Source of the DNA: Kribbella soli
GTDB lineage: Bacteria; Actinomycetota; Actinomycetes; Propionibacteriales; Kribbellaceae
Direction of reading: 5' to 3'
Length of the DNA: 64,000 nt
NCBI RefSeq assembly: GCF_004331345.1
Contig: NZ_SJJZ01000002.1
Span: 1,116,001-1,180,000, forward strand
Shown here: in pieces, positions 8,455-16,763 of the stretch
How the letters are laid out: each line of letters starts with the position of its first letter
How positions within the stretch are numbered: position 1 is the first letter of the stretch
Made by a program: the position numbers and the translations under genes
Notes under the pieces: generated by a model
Databases searched by the model: none
The model's input: only the letters and a program-made list of their open reading frames with translations
Told to the model about the DNA's origin: nothing

Positions 8455-9876
8455 TCAGGGGCGCACCACGAAGGGCCGGAACGCCGCCTGGACCTGCGCG
8501 TCGCTCGGGGTCACGCTCTCTACGTCCGTACTGCTGGAGCTCAGGCGGTACGGGCAGGCCTCCCCCGACATCTGCACGGTGGCGGACGCCACCAGCCGCC
8601 CGGTTCGCAGCTCGTACACCTTGGTCGGGACCGTCACCTTGCGGAACGTCACGTACGTGACCTCGCCGCCGTACGGATTCGTCTCCGGTACGTACGGGCA
8701 GGTCTGCACCGCCGCGCCCATCCCCGGCGTGTCGGTGCACACGATGATGGTCGCCCGGTACGGATCGTCGATCGACCACGCGGCCGGCAACTGGTCGGCG
8801 TACTGCGAGCCGTCGCCGAGGAAGACCGCCGGGTTGAAGCCGCGGTGGTATGGCTTCGCGCCGCTGTACTTCGCGGGACTCGAGCAGTACGCCCCGTCCA
8901 GCAGCAGGCTCCGGACGTTGTCCAGCTCGATCGCCAGCGTGGCCTTCACGAGTCCGGCCCGTGCCCGCGCCGTCTGCTTGGCCTTGGGGTACGTCGCGAT
9001 GAGCCGCTGGTACGTCGCGCGCGCGGTCACCCAGTTCTCGCGGGACGCGTAGCCGTCGGCGCAGGCCAGCAGGGCGTTCGGCTCGATCCGGGGTACGACG
9101 GCATTGGCGCGATCGAGCAAGGTGCTGGACAGCTTGCGCGTGCGCAACCAGGCGGTCATCGTGATCTGCGCACACGGCTCCATCGCCTGCAGGTCCTTGA
9201 CGAACCGATCCATGACGACTCCTGCGGTCGCCTGCTGCCGCGGGTCGGAGGCGATCGGGCCGAGGATGTCGTAGCCCTGCCTGAGGGACGACACGTCGGT
9301 CAGTCCCGCGGCTGCCGAGAGGTGCCCCCTCGCTGTGTCCAGCCTGCCGCAGGTCTCTACGTCGCCGTCACCGCGGTCCATGTCCTTCCCGGAGACGAGA
9401 CGGTCGCCGAACCAGACCTCGCCCTGTGCCTGCACGACCTTCGCGCAGTCGCCGGCCCGCCGCGCTGCGGTCACCCGGTCGGCGACATCGGCGGCATCGC
9501 GCTTGAGCACGACGCCCGACGCCACGACCGCGAGCGTGATCACAGCAGCGACGATCCGCTTCGGAATACTGGCTGTCCGCTCCGGTGCCCGGGTCGCCAG
9601 GAACAGGCCGTGCAGCACCTGCAGCAGTCCCCACGCGATCAGGCCGAACTGGTACGCCGCGTCCTTGCGCTGGTACATGAGGACGAGGAGTACCGCCGTA
9701 CCGGCGAGGCCGAGGATGCCGAAGAACCAGCGGCGGATCAGGAAGTAGCCGAGGCCGAGCAACGAAGCGTTGCCCAGGGCAACGGCCAGTGGATCGTGCG
9801 GCCGGAGCCGCTTCGGCGGTCGTCCCGGGTACGGCGTGCCCTGCGGGGGCGGGGGCGGCACTTGCTCGTAGGTCAT
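8455..9876 (-). CDS. hypothetical membrane protein
   Basis: A 473-residue protein I do not recognise. The first 35 residues are Pro-rich, followed by hydrophobic helices at about 35-90 (a small TM2-like cluster) and one at about 108-125, then a large presumably extracytoplasmic region with several cysteines (for example in RAGDCAKVV, EPCAQI, LLACADG, VCTDTPGMG) that could form disulfides. It reads like the actinobacterial membrane proteins with unknown tetratricopeptide-like sensor regions. It converges on the Excalibur gene with 7 bp between the stops. Confidence 0.65.
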   Translation of the reverse strand: MTYEQVPPPPPQGTPYPGRPPKRLRPHDPLAVALGNASLLGLGYFLIRRWFFGILGLAGTAVLLVLMYQRKDAAYQFGLIAWGLLQVLHGLFLATRAPERTASIPKRIVAAVITLAVVASGVVLKRDAADVADRVTAARRAGDCAKVVQAQGEVWFGDRLVSGKDMDRGDGDVETCGRLDTARGHLSAAAGLTDVSSLRQGYDILGPIASDPRQQATAGVVMDRFVKDLQAMEPCAQITMTAWLRTRKLSSTLLDRANAVVPRIEPNALLACADGYASRENWVTARATYQRLIATYPKAKQTARARAGLVKATLAIELDNVRSLLLDGAYCSSPAKYSGAKPYHRGFNPAVFLGDGSQYADQLPAAWSIDDPYRATIIVCTDTPGMGAAVQTCPYVPETNPYGGEVTYVTFRKVTVPTKVYELRTGRLVASATVQMSGEACPYRLSSSSTDVESVTPSDAQVQAAFRPFVVRP

Positions 9877-9957
9877 CTGTATCGCTCTCAGTCACGAAGT
9901 GTCACCACCCACTGTGACGTCGTCCACCCCCACCCGCAGCGCGCTGACCGGTTCCTG

Positions 9958-11319
9958 TCATCCGAGCCGGATGGACTTCTTGTTCATGAATTCCTCGATG
10001 CCGGCCGGGCCGAGTTCGCGCCCGAGGCCGGAGCGTTTGATACCGCCGAACGGGAGGTCGGCCTGGGAGCCCCCGGCGCGGTTCAGGTACACCATGCCCG
10101 CGTCGATGCGGTCGGCGACGCGGCGGTTGCGGACGGGGTCGGTGCCCCACACCGACGCGCCGAGGCCGAACGGGGTGTCGTTGGCGAGCCGGACCGCGTC
10201 GTCCTCGTCCGCAGCTTCGAACACGATCACGACCGGCCCGAAGATCTCTTCGTAGTACGCGTCCATCTCCGGCGTGACGTCGGTGAGGACGGTCGCCTCG
10301 AGGTACGCGCCGGGCGTGATCCGGCGACCGCCGGCACGCAGCGTCGCGCCTTGTTCGACCGCCTTCGCGACCTGGGCGGCGACCTCGTCCGCGGCGGCGG
10401 CCGAGGCGAGCGGCGGGAGCTTCGTCGCGGGATCGGCCGGGTCGCCGGGAACGTAGTACTCCGTGACCCGCTTGGTCAGCCGGTCGACGTACTCGTCGTA
10501 CAGGCCGGCCAGGACGATCATCCGCTTCGGGGCGTTGCAGGACTGGCCGCAGTTGCGCATCCGCGCGGTCGCGGTGGCGTTGACGGTCTCGTCCAGGTCG
10601 TCGGTGTCGAGGATGATCAGTGGGTCGGAGCCGCCGAGTTCGAGCACGGTCTTCTTCAGGTTCTTCCCGGCCTCGGCGGCGACCGAGATACCGGCCTGCT
10701 CGCTGCCGGTCAGCGAGACGCCGGCGATCCGCGGGTCGGCGAGGATCGCCGGGATCTGCCGGCTCGACGCGTACGTGTTCACGTAGACGCCTTCCGGTAC
10801 GCCGGCCGCGTGCAGGATCTCCTCGATCGCGCGCGCCGACCGCGGGCAGATCGAGGCGTGCTTGAGCAGGATCGTGTTCCCGAGGACCAGGTTCGGCGCG
10901 ACGAAGCGGGCGACCTGGTAGCACGGAAAGTTCCACGGCATGATCCCCAGCAACGCGCCGATCGGCCCTTTGGTGATGACCGCCTTCCCGTCCCTGAGGT
11001 CGATCGGTTCGTCGGCGAGCAACGCCGGTCCGTGCTCCGCGTAGTACCGGAAGATGTCGACCACGATCCCGACCTCGCCCCGGCCCTCGTTGACCCGCTT
11101 CCCCATCTCGAGCGTCATGATCGCGGCCAGCTCGTCGGCCCGCTCCGCGAACAGGTCCGCCGCCCGCGCCACGATCGCCGCCCGCTCCCCCACGGTCCGC
11201 TGCCGCCAGTCCGGGTACGCCGCATGCACCCGCCCGATCGCCGCGCGCACCTCCTCCTCCGTCGAGTTCGCCACTTCCTCCACCAACACCCCACACGCCG
11301 GATCGGTCACTGAGTACAT
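9958..11319 (-). CDS. NAD(P)-dependent aldehyde dehydrogenase, succinate-semialdehyde type
   Basis: A 453-residue ALDH-superfamily enzyme. It has the catalytic cysteine in CGQSCNAPKRM (about residue 262), the general-base glutamate in LELGGSDP (about 228), the cofactor-loop MPWNFPCYQ and the closing IFGPVV motif. The short N-terminus and ITKGPIGALLGIMPWN resemble GabD/Sad-type succinate-semialdehyde dehydrogenases, but related aldehydes are possible. ATG 11319 is supported by GGAGGT eight bases upstream. It is monocistronic behind a promoter with a GntR-like palindrome. Confidence 0.85.
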   Translation of the reverse strand: MYSVTDPACGVLVEEVANSTEEEVRAAIGRVHAAYPDWRQRTVGERAAIVARAADLFAERADELAAIMTLEMGKRVNEGRGEVGIVVDIFRYYAEHGPALLADEPIDLRDGKAVITKGPIGALLGIMPWNFPCYQVARFVAPNLVLGNTILLKHASICPRSARAIEEILHAAGVPEGVYVNTYASSRQIPAILADPRIAGVSLTGSEQAGISVAAEAGKNLKKTVLELGGSDPLIILDTDDLDETVNATATARMRNCGQSCNAPKRMIVLAGLYDEYVDRLTKRVTEYYVPGDPADPATKLPPLASAAAADEVAAQVAKAVEQGATLRAGGRRITPGAYLEATVLTDVTPEMDAYYEEIFGPVVIVFEAADEDDAVRLANDTPFGLGASVWGTDPVRNRRVADRIDAGMVYLNRAGGSQADLPFGGIKRSGLGRELGPAGIEEFMNKKSIRLG

Positions 11320-11347
11320 CGGCTACCTCCATCCAGAACCGTCAATC

Positions 11348-11363
11348 ACCATACTGTATACAG
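11348..11363 (-). promoter_or_regulatory. -10 element and GntR-like palindrome upstream of the aldehyde dehydrogenase
   Basis: The perfect palindrome CTGTATACAG (11354-11363) directly abuts a minus-strand -10 hexamer TATGGT (11353-11348). TGTATACA cores are typical of FCD-type GntR operators. Placement in the promoter spacer suits repression. No GntR gene is adjacent. Confidence 0.45.
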
Positions 11364-11503
11364 CATCCCCCACGCCTGTCGCCGAGCAACTTTGGGAACC
11401 CACCAACCGTTTCGAGCGCCCCGGAATGGTTGGTGGGGGCTCAAAGACGTCCTGGGCAGCGCGCCGTGTGCGGTTGTGACATTTGCGTCATGGGGGCATG
11501 CTC

Positions 11504-13639
11504 ATGGCTGGTCCCGTTGTCCCGCCCTCTTTGATCGGATGCCCGCCCGTGTCTGAGCAACGGAAGTTTCGTCGTGTTGTGCGGCTGGTCGCAGTGCTGG
11601 CCGTTGTTTCGGTGCCGTCGATGGCACTCGCCGCGCCGAGTGCTCCCCCGGACCCCGTGAACGCCTGGCAGTACCCGCACTGGCCGCAGAAGCAGCCCTG
11701 GCAGGAGTCGGGGCCGGACACCCGGGTCGCGAAGACCCTGTCGAGCGGGCTGCCGGGCCCGATCGACCCGCAGAACTGGGAGAACCCGGACCACATGACG
11801 TGGGACGACTACGTCAAGCCGCCTGGGACCAGCTGGGCGGATCCCGCGGTGAAGGGGTCCGAGCGGACCTTCAAGGGTGCGCTCGTGCTGCTCGACTACC
11901 CGAACCAGGACTTCGTCATCACCAAGCCCAAGGGCTCGACGGCGTTCGGCAACCCGAGTGCCGCAGCGAACGGCGTACCGCGGGATCAGACCGCGCAGTT
12001 CTACAAGAACTTCCTGAACACCCCGGAGCCGCTGAACCACGGTCACACGCTGCACGAGTACTGGATGGAGGACTCCGGCGGCCGGTACGGCGTCGACCTC
12101 ACCGCGTTCGGGCCGTACCGGATGCCGGGCAAATCGCACGAGTACGCGATGGAGTTCCAGAGCGACGAGGACTGCCCCGCCGGTGACGACTGCTCGCGGA
12201 ACATCCGCACCGACGGCCAGGCGGCCTGGGTTGCCGACCAAGGTCCCGACGTACCGGCCGGGTACGACTTCGTGTTCTTCCTCAGCGCCGGCCAGGACGA
12301 GTCGTCGACCTGGCAGGAGTTCGGGATGATGAAGTTCCCGACCAAGGAGGACGTCACCGAGGAGTTCGGTGGGCCGGATCCCGCGCAGCGCAACTGGTCC
12401 GAGACCCGGTACGTCGACTGGACGTCATGGGCGGCCGGCTCGTCGATCTGGCCGAACGCCGGCGGCGGCTCGTCCACGCAGGCGGAGAGCTCCGGGATGG
12501 CGGTGTTCGCGCACGAGTTCAGCCACATCCTCGGCATCGGCGACAACTACAACAACCCGTACGGCGTACCGCCGAGACGCGCGTACACGGGCATCTGGGA
12601 GATGCTCAGCCGGGGCAGCTTCAACGGCCCGGGCGGCCCGCACAGCCGCTGGATGATCCCGGCGACCGGTGGTGCGTCGATGGGCGCGCAACACATGCTG
12701 CGCAACAAGATCAAGCTGGAGATGGTCGACGAGCAGAACGTGCTCAGACTCTCCCGCGAGGCACTCGCGACCTCGGGTGTGGTGATCGCGAACGTCAAGG
12801 CCCGCAGCGTGAACCCGGGCGCCAACGACCTGTCCGGCGTCAACATCGAACTCGGCGGCGCCGGTGATCTCGACGCGCCGTGCGACGCGACGAAGGATCC
12901 GATGTGCGACGGCCGCGGGTACCAGAACTACACGATCGAGGTCGTGGACCGGATGGGCACCGACTCGTTCACGCCCGATTCCGGCGTACTGGTCGCGAAG
13001 ACCAAGAACCAGGACCGCGCGCCGTTCGAGTGGGTGGTCGACGCGAACCCGCAGGACATCAACCTGACCGACTACGTGCTGCCCGACGGCACGAAGGTTC
13101 CGATCACGATCGGCGACTACCGGCAGTTGTCCGACGCACTGTTCCACGCCGGCACGAACTCCGGCAGCGAGTACGAGTACACCGACGCCGCGAACCGCCT
13201 GCACTTCTACATCACCAACGTGCACCGCAACGCGAAGGGCGAGCTCTCGTACACGGTCGCGATCCGCTCGCTCGACGGCGCCGGCGCGCAGAAACGCGGC
13301 GTACGGCTGCTGCCGACGGTCGCGAAGCCGGACCGCAGCGGCGTCCAGACCTGCAACTTCAGCCTTACCAACACGGGCAAGGCGGGTACGACGTCCACGC
13401 AGCCCGAGGACGTCACGCAGTACGTGAAGGGCGACGTCTACCGGCTGTCCGCGAAGAGCAACGGCTGGCCGATCGCCCTGCCCAACGCGCTCGCCACCGC
13501 GAACGCGGGCCAGCAGGTCACGGTCCCCGTCTACACGAAGGCCGGCACCAGCCCGCTCGCCAAGATCACCCTCACCGCCACCTCCGAAAGCGACCCCACC
13601 AAGTCATCCACCGCCACCTGCATCGCCGTCAAGCACTGA
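11504..13639 (+). CDS. secreted M6-like zinc metalloprotease
   Basis: A 711-residue exported protease. Basic residues (RKFRRVVR) followed by a hydrophobic stretch ending in ALAAP form a Sec signal peptide. The zinc-binding HEFSHILGIGD (His about 338 and 342) is the HExxHxxGxxD motif of metzincin/M6 peptidases such as immune inhibitor A; a methionine-containing turn (GIWEMLSRG) follows. The C-terminal third is beta-rich. ATG 11504 is chosen for the GGGGG upstream; GTG 11549 would leave an equally good signal peptide. The final codons lie in a three-copy 15-bp repeat and overlap the convergent gene by 36 bp. Confidence 0.82.
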   Translation: MAGPVVPPSLIGCPPVSEQRKFRRVVRLVAVLAVVSVPSMALAAPSAPPDPVNAWQYPHWPQKQPWQESGPDTRVAKTLSSGLPGPIDPQNWENPDHMTWDDYVKPPGTSWADPAVKGSERTFKGALVLLDYPNQDFVITKPKGSTAFGNPSAAANGVPRDQTAQFYKNFLNTPEPLNHGHTLHEYWMEDSGGRYGVDLTAFGPYRMPGKSHEYAMEFQSDEDCPAGDDCSRNIRTDGQAAWVADQGPDVPAGYDFVFFLSAGQDESSTWQEFGMMKFPTKEDVTEEFGGPDPAQRNWSETRYVDWTSWAAGSSIWPNAGGGSSTQAESSGMAVFAHEFSHILGIGDNYNNPYGVPPRRAYTGIWEMLSRGSFNGPGGPHSRWMIPATGGASMGAQHMLRNKIKLEMVDEQNVLRLSREALATSGVVIANVKARSVNPGANDLSGVNIELGGAGDLDAPCDATKDPMCDGRGYQNYTIEVVDRMGTDSFTPDSGVLVAKTKNQDRAPFEWVVDANPQDINLTDYVLPDGTKVPITIGDYRQLSDALFHAGTNSGSEYEYTDAANRLHFYITNVHRNAKGELSYTVAIRSLDGAGAQKRGVRLLPTVAKPDRSGVQTCNFSLTNTGKAGTTSTQPEDVTQYVKGDVYRLSAKSNGWPIALPNALATANAGQQVTVPVYTKAGTSPLAKITLTATSESDPTKSSTATCIAVKH

Positions 13640-14275
13640 GCCGTCAAGCACTGAGCCGTCAAGCACTGACAGCAGCGCGCCGGGCGTCCAGCCGAGCTGG
13701 ACACCCGGTGCGTCATGCAGGTAGTCCACGACCTGCTGGATGTTCCAGCCGTGCGCCTCGATCAGGCCGGTCGCGATCCAGTGCAGGTACGGCGCTGTGG
13801 GCGCGACCGGGGTGAGGTCGGCGATCGTTCCGTGGGTCACCGTGAACATCGGCATGCCGTCCAACTCTCCCAGCCGAACCACCGTCTCGTAGCGGCCCGG
13901 CCCCATCGTGTGGATGGCGTCCACAGCGGGGAGGAGTGCGGCCACCTCGAGGGCGAACGGGCTGCCTGGGGCGCGCCACATCTCCTGGGCTACCACGTCA
14001 CCCAGTTGGTCAGCGGTGAGGAGGTAGGCGCGGCCGGCCAGCTGCGTGGACGCAGACGGGTTGTAGAAGGCCGACCCGCCACCCCAGACCTTGGACGCGC
14101 CGGCGAAAACCAGTCCGCCGGGGACGGTGACGCCGACGGACTGGCGCGGTGGGTCCTGGTTGCGACAACCCGAGTACACCCTTGCGCCACCGTGCGGGCG
14201 ACCGCCGGCGAGGTAGCACGTGAAGCGTTCGAGGGCGAGGTTGGACCCGTAGGCGACGTACCAGACGCGTTCCAT
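13604..14275 (-). CDS. gamma-glutamylcyclotransferase-like (GGCT/AIG2 fold) protein
   Basis: A 223-residue protein opening with VWYVAYGSNL, the hallmark first strand and phosphate-binding loop of GGCT-fold enzymes. The family includes enzymes acting on gamma-glutamyl amines, but the catalytic glutamate cannot be assigned safely here, and the true substrate is unknown. The C-terminus ends in three SVLDG units encoded by a 15-bp tandem repeat that also contains the stop of the convergent protease. ATG 14275 follows GGAAGGGG. Confidence 0.7.
   Translation of the reverse strand: MERVWYVAYGSNLALERFTCYLAGGRPHGGARVYSGCRNQDPPRQSVGVTVPGGLVFAGASKVWGGGSAFYNPSASTQLAGRAYLLTADQLGDVVAQEMWRAPGSPFALEVAALLPAVDAIHTMGPGRYETVVRLGELDGMPMFTVTHGTIADLTPVAPTAPYLHWIATGLIEAHGWNIQQVVDYLHDAPGVQLGWTPGALLSVLDGSVLDGSVLDGDAGGGG
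13625..13669. repeat. three tandem copies of a 15-bp unit
   Basis: GCCGTCAAGCACTGA occurs three times head to tail (13625-13639, 13640-13654, 13655-13669), all identical. The TGA of the first copy is the stop of the metalloprotease; on the minus strand the array encodes SVLDG three times in the GGCT-like protein. Confidence 0.97.
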
Positions 14276-14397
14276 CAGGCCCCTTCCGGGAGCGGGCTGA
14301 TTGCCGTTAGCAACGAACCAGCTCGGTGACTTACCCAGTTATCATCGCACCGGTACGCACGCCTGGCGATCTGTGGATAACTCTGGATCGCTGGATT

Positions 14398-14430
14398 CCC
14401 TTGAAAACAAGGGCATCTGGCTTTGAAAAC
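14398..14430. repeat. stem-loop and TTGAAAAC direct repeat upstream of the HNH gene
   Basis: CCCTTG-AAAA-CAAGGG (14398-14413) is a perfect 6-bp stem with a four-base loop. TTGAAAAC occurs in its loop (14401-14408) and again 22 bp on (14423-14430), where TTGAAA is the likely -35 of the HNH gene. Confidence 0.6.
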
Positions 14431-14452
14431 TGTCGGAGGGGGTGTCTACGCT
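14423..14452 (+). promoter_or_regulatory. predicted promoter of the HNH gene (leaderless)
   Basis: TTGAAA (14423-14428), an 18-bp spacer and TACGCT (14447-14452) make a sigma70-type promoter whose start point would fall on or next to ATG 14459. Confidence 0.55.
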
Positions 14453-14458
14453 GTGGGT

Positions 14459-15892
14459 ATGGAGATTCTCGGGGAGCGACCGGTGTGGTCGATGAGCGGC
14501 GGCGAGATGGTGTCGGCTCTGGATGCCACGTATGCCGAGATCGCTCGTCTGAAGACCTACGCCTTGCAGCTCACCGCCGGCCTCGAGACGATCGGATACG
14601 CCAAGGAAGTCGGGGCCGGCACCACCGCGAGGTTCCTGACCCTCCGCTACCGCGTCGACGCCACCGAGGCCCGCCGCGACGTACACCTGGCGAACGCTCT
14701 GCCGAAGTACCCCGCTGTCGCGGCCGCGCTCCCCGATCCCAATCCCGACCATGCTCCGGAGACGGCAGGCGACGAGGGCGGTGCGGGTTCTGGGGTGCTG
14801 GTGCATCCAGCGCAGGCCGAGGCGATCGTGTCCGCACTGGACAGACTGCCGAACACGGTGCCGGCCGAGGATCTGCGCGTCGCCGAGCAGGAAATGGTGG
14901 AGCTGGCGCGCACGCACGGCCCGCTCGACCTGCGCAAGGCCGGCGTACAGGTCCGCAACCGGCTCGACACCGACGGCCCCGAACCCGCCGAGCAGCAGGC
15001 CTACGACCGCGAGACGCTGAAGTTGAAGAACGCCGACAACGGCGTCGCGTTCAGCGGGTTCCTGGCCAACGAGAACGCCGAACTGTTCCGGACCCTGATC
15101 CACACCCACGCCAAACCACGCAAAACAGTCGACGGCGCCCTCGACCCCCGCACCCGCGACAAGCGCCAGGCCGACGCCCTCATCACAGTCCTCAATGCCG
15201 CCAACACGTCTGGGCACGGTTCGACGCCGCACATCACCGTCACTATCGACTTCAACGACCTCAAGGCCGCGACCGCGGACGCGACCGGGCAGCTGATCTA
15301 CGGCGAAGCACTGTCCGCGGCCACCATCCGCCGACTCGCCTGCGACGCGCACATCCTGCCCGTCGTCATCGGCTCGGACTCGCAGCCCCTCGACCTCGGC
15401 ACCACCGTTCGCCTCGCCACCGGCCCCATGCGCAAAGCCCTGATTGCCCGCGACAAAGGCTGCGTGTGCTGCGGAGCCCCGCCGATCTACTGCGACGCCC
15501 ACCACGTGATCTCGTGGATCGACGGCGGTGAAACGAAGATCGAGAACCTTGTGCTCCTGTGCAAACGGTGCCACCGCGACCTGCATGCCGGCCACTGGAA
15601 CATCCACATCGCCAACGGCATCGTCGACGTCGCCCGCCCCACCTGGGCAACCCCGGACCCGGTCCCCCGCGGCAGATACCGCCCACCAACAACCACGCGC
15701 GGCTCAAGCAGACCTGACGCGACCAGTGCCGGAGCACCCGCGCGCGCCTGGCCCAGAGACACCGATCCACCCTGGATCACAGCCGAGGAAACCGCACACC
15801 TCAACCCCTGGGGCGACGCGCAGGACAGCGGCCGCGCGCCGGACCCTTGGAGTGCCTCGGGCCCGGACCGCGGCGACAACGCTGCGGCGTAG
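14459..15892 (+). CDS. DUF222/13E12-family protein with C-terminal HNH nuclease domain
   Basis: A 477-residue protein of the actinobacterial 13E12-repeat family. The N-terminal two thirds are the helical DUF222 region; the C-terminal HNH motif has CVCCGAPPIYCDAHHVISW and LVLLCKRCHRDLH (about 336-380), with two CxxC pairs to hold a structural zinc and the His-Asn-His metal-binding set. A Pro/Arg-rich tail follows. These genes occur in many copies in actinomycete genomes; their role is not known. ATG 14459 is preferred because the promoter elements place transcription start there; GTG 14453 after GGAGGGGG is an alternative. Confidence 0.82.
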   Translation: MEILGERPVWSMSGGEMVSALDATYAEIARLKTYALQLTAGLETIGYAKEVGAGTTARFLTLRYRVDATEARRDVHLANALPKYPAVAAALPDPNPDHAPETAGDEGGAGSGVLVHPAQAEAIVSALDRLPNTVPAEDLRVAEQEMVELARTHGPLDLRKAGVQVRNRLDTDGPEPAEQQAYDRETLKLKNADNGVAFSGFLANENAELFRTLIHTHAKPRKTVDGALDPRTRDKRQADALITVLNAANTSGHGSTPHITVTIDFNDLKAATADATGQLIYGEALSAATIRRLACDAHILPVVIGSDSQPLDLGTTVRLATGPMRKALIARDKGCVCCGAPPIYCDAHHVISWIDGGETKIENLVLLCKRCHRDLHAGHWNIHIANGIVDVARPTWATPDPVPRGRYRPPTTTRGSSRPDATSAGAPARAWPRDTDPPWITAEETAHLNPWGDAQDSGRAPDPWSASGPDRGDNAAA

Positions 15893-16000
15893 GCGACGTA
15901 CGCGCATCTGACGCAGCCATCTACCCTCGCGCCGGCCTATCGTTCGAGCTGTCTGCGGAGACTCCCACGGCCGAGGGTTGCCGGCGCTAGCATGAAAAGC

Positions 16001-16579
16001 ATGCCTCTGCTCGTAGATCCGGCCTTGCCTCAAGGAACGCTGCGGGATGTCGCGCAGCCGCGTCTGGCAGCCGACGGACTGACGCTGCGGCCCTGGCGGA
16101 GGAGCGACGCCGCAACGGTGCGGACTGCATTTGCCTGTCCCGATATCCAGCACTGGCACGTTCGGCGGCTCGACACTCTCGATGAGGCAGGTGAGTGGGT
16201 CACCGGGTGGGTTGACCGCTGGGACAGCGAGACAGCGGCAAGCTGGGCGGCTGTCGATGGAGACGACCAGCCGCTCGGCCAGGTCGGACTGCGCGACATC
16301 TCTCTGGCCGAGGGGTCAGCCTCACTGTCCTACTGGGTGACCCCGGCGGCCCGGGGCCGAGCCGTCGCCGCGCGATCAGTGGACGCTCTGTCCGCCTGGG
16401 CGTTCGGGCTGATCGGTTTCAACCGGCTGAACATCCACCACTCCACCGCCAATACCGGGTCATGCCGGGTCGCCGAGCGCACCGGCTACCGGCTCGAGGG
16501 GACGCTGCGGCAGGCGGTCAAGCACGCCGACGGCTGGCACGACTGGCACGTCCACGGCCGCCTGCGCACCGACACCTGA
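16001..16579 (+). CDS. GNAT acetyltransferase (RimJ/RimL-like)
   Basis: A 192-residue GNAT_3-type acetyltransferase, predicted to transfer acetyl from CoA to an amine or protein N-terminus. The central strand SLSYWVTPAARGRAVAARSV supplies the acetyl-CoA loop (Arg-Gly-Arg-Ala variant of Q/RxxGxG/A), and the ending NTGSCRVAERTGYRLEG is the conserved family C-terminal motif. An earlier ATG at 15992 is in frame, but TAGCAT at 15988-15993 overlaps it and stands 8 nt before ATG 16001, so the shorter start fits a leaderless transcript. Substrate unknown. Confidence 0.78.
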   Translation: MPLLVDPALPQGTLRDVAQPRLAADGLTLRPWRRSDAATVRTAFACPDIQHWHVRRLDTLDEAGEWVTGWVDRWDSETAASWAAVDGDDQPLGQVGLRDISLAEGSASLSYWVTPAARGRAVAARSVDALSAWAFGLIGFNRLNIHHSTANTGSCRVAERTGYRLEGTLRQAVKHADGWHDWHVHGRLRTDT

Positions 16580-16664
16580 CCCAGCCGCCGGCGGCCCCGC
16601 TTCGGCAAAGAGCCACCAGGTCGTGCTCGGAATAGTTTGGAAGTCACCTGGGGTGGACAGGAGA

Positions 16665-16700
16665 GTTCATCTTCCGTCGGTTAATCGTTCAGATTAGGGT
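16665..16700 (+). promoter_or_regulatory. Pho-box-like 11-bp repeats and -10 of the phospholipase C gene
   Basis: Three consecutive 11-mers, GTTCATCTTCC (16665), GTCGGTTAATC (16676) and GTTCAGATTAG (16687), follow the 11-bp direct-repeat pattern of Streptomyces PhoP sites (GTTCACC-like). They end at TAGGGT (16695-16700), a plausible -10. The middle copy is degenerate. Confidence 0.5.
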
Positions 16701-16763
16701 GCCTGCGACGCAGTGCTGGTGTTTCAGACTCCATCCGCCCCACCGCCCGTCAGGAGGCTTTGC

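Noticed and set aside
8335..11313. A 992-residue plus-strand ORF
   Set aside because: It lies antisense to two genes with clear features (membrane protein and aldehyde dehydrogenase) and is rich in Arg/Asp/His without motifs.
16585..16596. Palindrome GCCGCCGGCGGC after the acetyltransferase
   Set aside because: Perfect but without a loop or T-tract; GC-only palindromes are frequent at this base composition.
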